The notes below the pieces were generated by a model that was not told the origin of the DNA, made no database searches, and was given only the letters and a program-made list of their open reading frames with translations. A stretch of DNA of 5,791 nucleotides from Phycisphaerae bacterium (GTDB lineage Bacteria > Planctomycetota > Phycisphaerae > UBA1845): the NCBI GenBank assembly GCA_029260155.1, contig JAJDDU010000490.1, positions 1 to 5,791 of the forward strand, written 5' to 3'. How positions within the stretch are numbered: the first letter of the stretch is position 1; every line of letters starts with the position of its first letter. The translations under genes and the position numbers were made by a program. Below, in pieces: positions 4,940 to 5,791 of this stretch.

Positions 4940-5662
4940 CTCAGCGTCAACCTGAAGTCGGTTCGCAGCCGGATCGACGCGGCTTGCGCACGGGTACGCC
5001 GCGAGCCGAGCGACATTCGGCTGGTCGTGGTGACGAAGGCCGTGGAAATCGACGTCGTCTTGGCGCTCGTGCGGTTGGGTGTACGCGATCTGGGGGAAAA
5101 CCGGGTCCAACAGCTCGGGACGCGTGTTGGGGAGGTACACGAATTCCTCAAGGCGCTGTCGCCGGATGCCACCGGCGAGCGTATCGCGCCGCCGCGGTGG
5201 CACATGATCGGGCAATTGCAGAGGAACAAGGTCAGAGCGGTGTTGCCCATGGCGACGTTAATTCACTCGGTGGACCAGCTGCGCCTGGCTGAGGAGATCG
5301 ACAAGCGTGCCGCGTCGCTGCCGCAAATGGTGGACGTCCTGCTGGAGATCAACGGCGGAGACGAACCGGAAAAAGGGGGAGCGGCGGTTTGCGCCGCAGG
5401 CCACCTGGGCGAGCAGATCGCGTCGATGCCCAACGTGCGACTGCGGGGTTTGATGTCGATGGCGCCGCAAACGGAGGACGAGGTCGTGCAGCGTCAGGTC
5501 TTTACCCGTGTGCGCGAGTTGTACGAGGAGATGCGCAACGACTACGCCGTCGGTGGGGCATTCGACATCTTGAGCATGGGGATGAGCGGGGACTTCGAGG
5601 TGGCAGTGGAATGTGGCGCGAACATGGTGCGCGTGGGGAGTGCGATGTTCGAGGGGGTGTGA
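4928..5662 (+). CDS. yggS: YggS-family pyridoxal phosphate homeostasis protein (PLPBP)
   Basis: This family binds pyridoxal 5'-phosphate on a TIM-barrel fold without known enzyme activity and affects B6 and amino-acid balance. Numbering from ATG 4928 (244 residues): VVVTKAV with the PLP lysine Lys37, DLGENRVQQ (54-62), WHMIGQLQRNK (91-101), HSVDQ (113-117), GDEPEKGG (144-151, usual form DEPQKSG), LRGLMSMAP (172-180), LSMGMSGDFEVAVECG (215-230) and MVRVGSAMFEG (233-243). All the hallmark segments are present. ATG 4928 gives an N-terminus like E. coli YggS. In-frame alternatives are GTG 4919, which has AAAGGA 10 nt upstream, and ATG 4898 (254 residues, possibly leaderless); the start is not settled. 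It is divergent from trmB across a short gap. Confidence 0.93.
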   Translation: MEHQLSVNLKSVRSRIDAACARVRREPSDIRLVVVTKAVEIDVVLALVRLGVRDLGENRVQQLGTRVGEVHEFLKALSPDATGERIAPPRWHMIGQLQRNKVRAVLPMATLIHSVDQLRLAEEIDKRAASLPQMVDVLLEINGGDEPEKGGAAVCAAGHLGEQIASMPNVRLRGLMSMAPQTEDEVVQRQVFTRVRELYEEMRNDYAVGGAFDILSMGMSGDFEVAVECGANMVRVGSAMFEGV

Positions 5663-5664
5663 AT

Positions 5665-5692
5665 CGAACCGGGGACGCAGCGCTCCCCTTCG
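5665..5692 (+). other. Bulged hairpin just after yggS
   Basis: CGAA (5665-5668) and GGGGA (5671-5675), separated by a 2-nt CC bulge, pair with TCCCC TTCG (5684-5692): 9 bp with an 8-nt loop, starting 2 nt after the yggS stop codon. No T tract follows, so it is not a standard intrinsic terminator. It could stabilise the message end or aid rho-dependent or other termination. Confidence 0.35.
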
Positions 5693-5743
5693 GGTATCCG
5701 CCAAGCGTGTCGCGCTTCGCCGGAATCAGGCAAAATCAGCGGA

Positions 5744-5791
5744 ATGGATCGTCGCCGAAGGGTGAATCGTCGGGTCGCTGTGCGTCTTCCA
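5744..5791 (+). CDS. Possible start of a further gene, cut by the window edge; PilZ-like N-terminus
   Basis: ATG 5744 opens 16 codons to the window end, reading MDRRRRVNRRVAVRLP. An Arg-rich stretch leading into a hydrophobic strand resembles the RxxxR start of PilZ domains, which bind cyclic di-GMP, but this is too short to assign. GCGGA just before the ATG is too close to be a good ribosome site. It lies 81 bp downstream of yggS on the same strand. Confidence 0.35.
   Translation, partial: MDRRRRVNRRVAVRLP

Noticed and set aside
4844..5215. Extension of the trmB frame upstream to 5215 on the minus strand.
   Set aside because: It would add 124 residues unlike any TrmB N-terminus, antisense to conserved yggS sequence.
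5655..5675. On the minus strand GGTTCGATTC looks like a tRNA T-arm sequence beside the yggS stop codon.
   Set aside because: The flanking bases do not form a T stem, and no acceptor, D or anticodon arm can be placed at the right distance. Part of it is the yggS end. Not a tRNA and not good evidence for an attachment site.
1..5791. Search by eye for CRISPR repeats, IS ends, toxin-antitoxin or defence genes.
   Set aside because: No regular direct repeats, transposase motifs or defence-type domains were seen; apart from the pyrK leader, the recognisable genes are housekeeping or envelope genes.

Overview
The window most likely comes from a member of the Planctomycetota. It is GC-rich. The left edge carries the C-terminal end of a secreted protein with two dockerin-type EF-hand loops. 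The next gene has a signal peptide and a C-terminal hydrophobic helix with a basic tail, resembling the PEP-CTERM/IPTL-CTERM sorting signals common in that phylum. This taxonomic call is inference from gene style, not from a marker gene.

Layout, left to right. (1) Positions 1-1442 (+): two envelope or extracellular protein genes 41 bp apart, probably one transcription unit. (2) Positions 1443-1731: an intergenic leader with a good sigma70-type promoter (TTGACA, 17 bp, TACATT), a candidate 44-codon leader ORF, two RNA hairpins and a strong intrinsic terminator (9-bp stem plus T tract), all upstream of a pyrimidine gene. (3) Positions 1732-2667 (+): pyrK, the FAD/[2Fe-2S] electron-transfer subunit of NAD-dependent dihydroorotate dehydrogenase. 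(4) On the minus strand, read right to left: trmB (4843-4196), a secreted TPR-like protein (4109-3306) and thymidine kinase tdk (3227-2580), with 86 and 78 bp gaps. The last 88 bp of tdk overlap the 3' end of pyrK tail to tail. (5) Positions 4928-5662 (+): a YggS-family pyridoxal-phosphate homeostasis gene, divergent from trmB, followed by a hairpin and the first 16 codons of a possible further gene at the right edge.

How the genes fit together: pyrK (de novo UMP synthesis) and tdk (dTMP salvage) both feed pyrimidine nucleotide pools and face each other with a coding overlap. The pyrK leader looks like an attenuator. Its arrangement (promoter, short ORF reading through the terminator hairpin, stop 7 nt before the pyrK start) resembles the translation-coupled UTP-sensing attenuator of enterobacterial pyrBI. 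This is the most interesting signal in the window, but it is a hypothesis from one sequence. The other genes are housekeeping (tRNA m7G46 methylation, PLP homeostasis) or poorly characterised envelope proteins. I saw no CRISPR array, insertion sequence, tRNA, rRNA or defence system.
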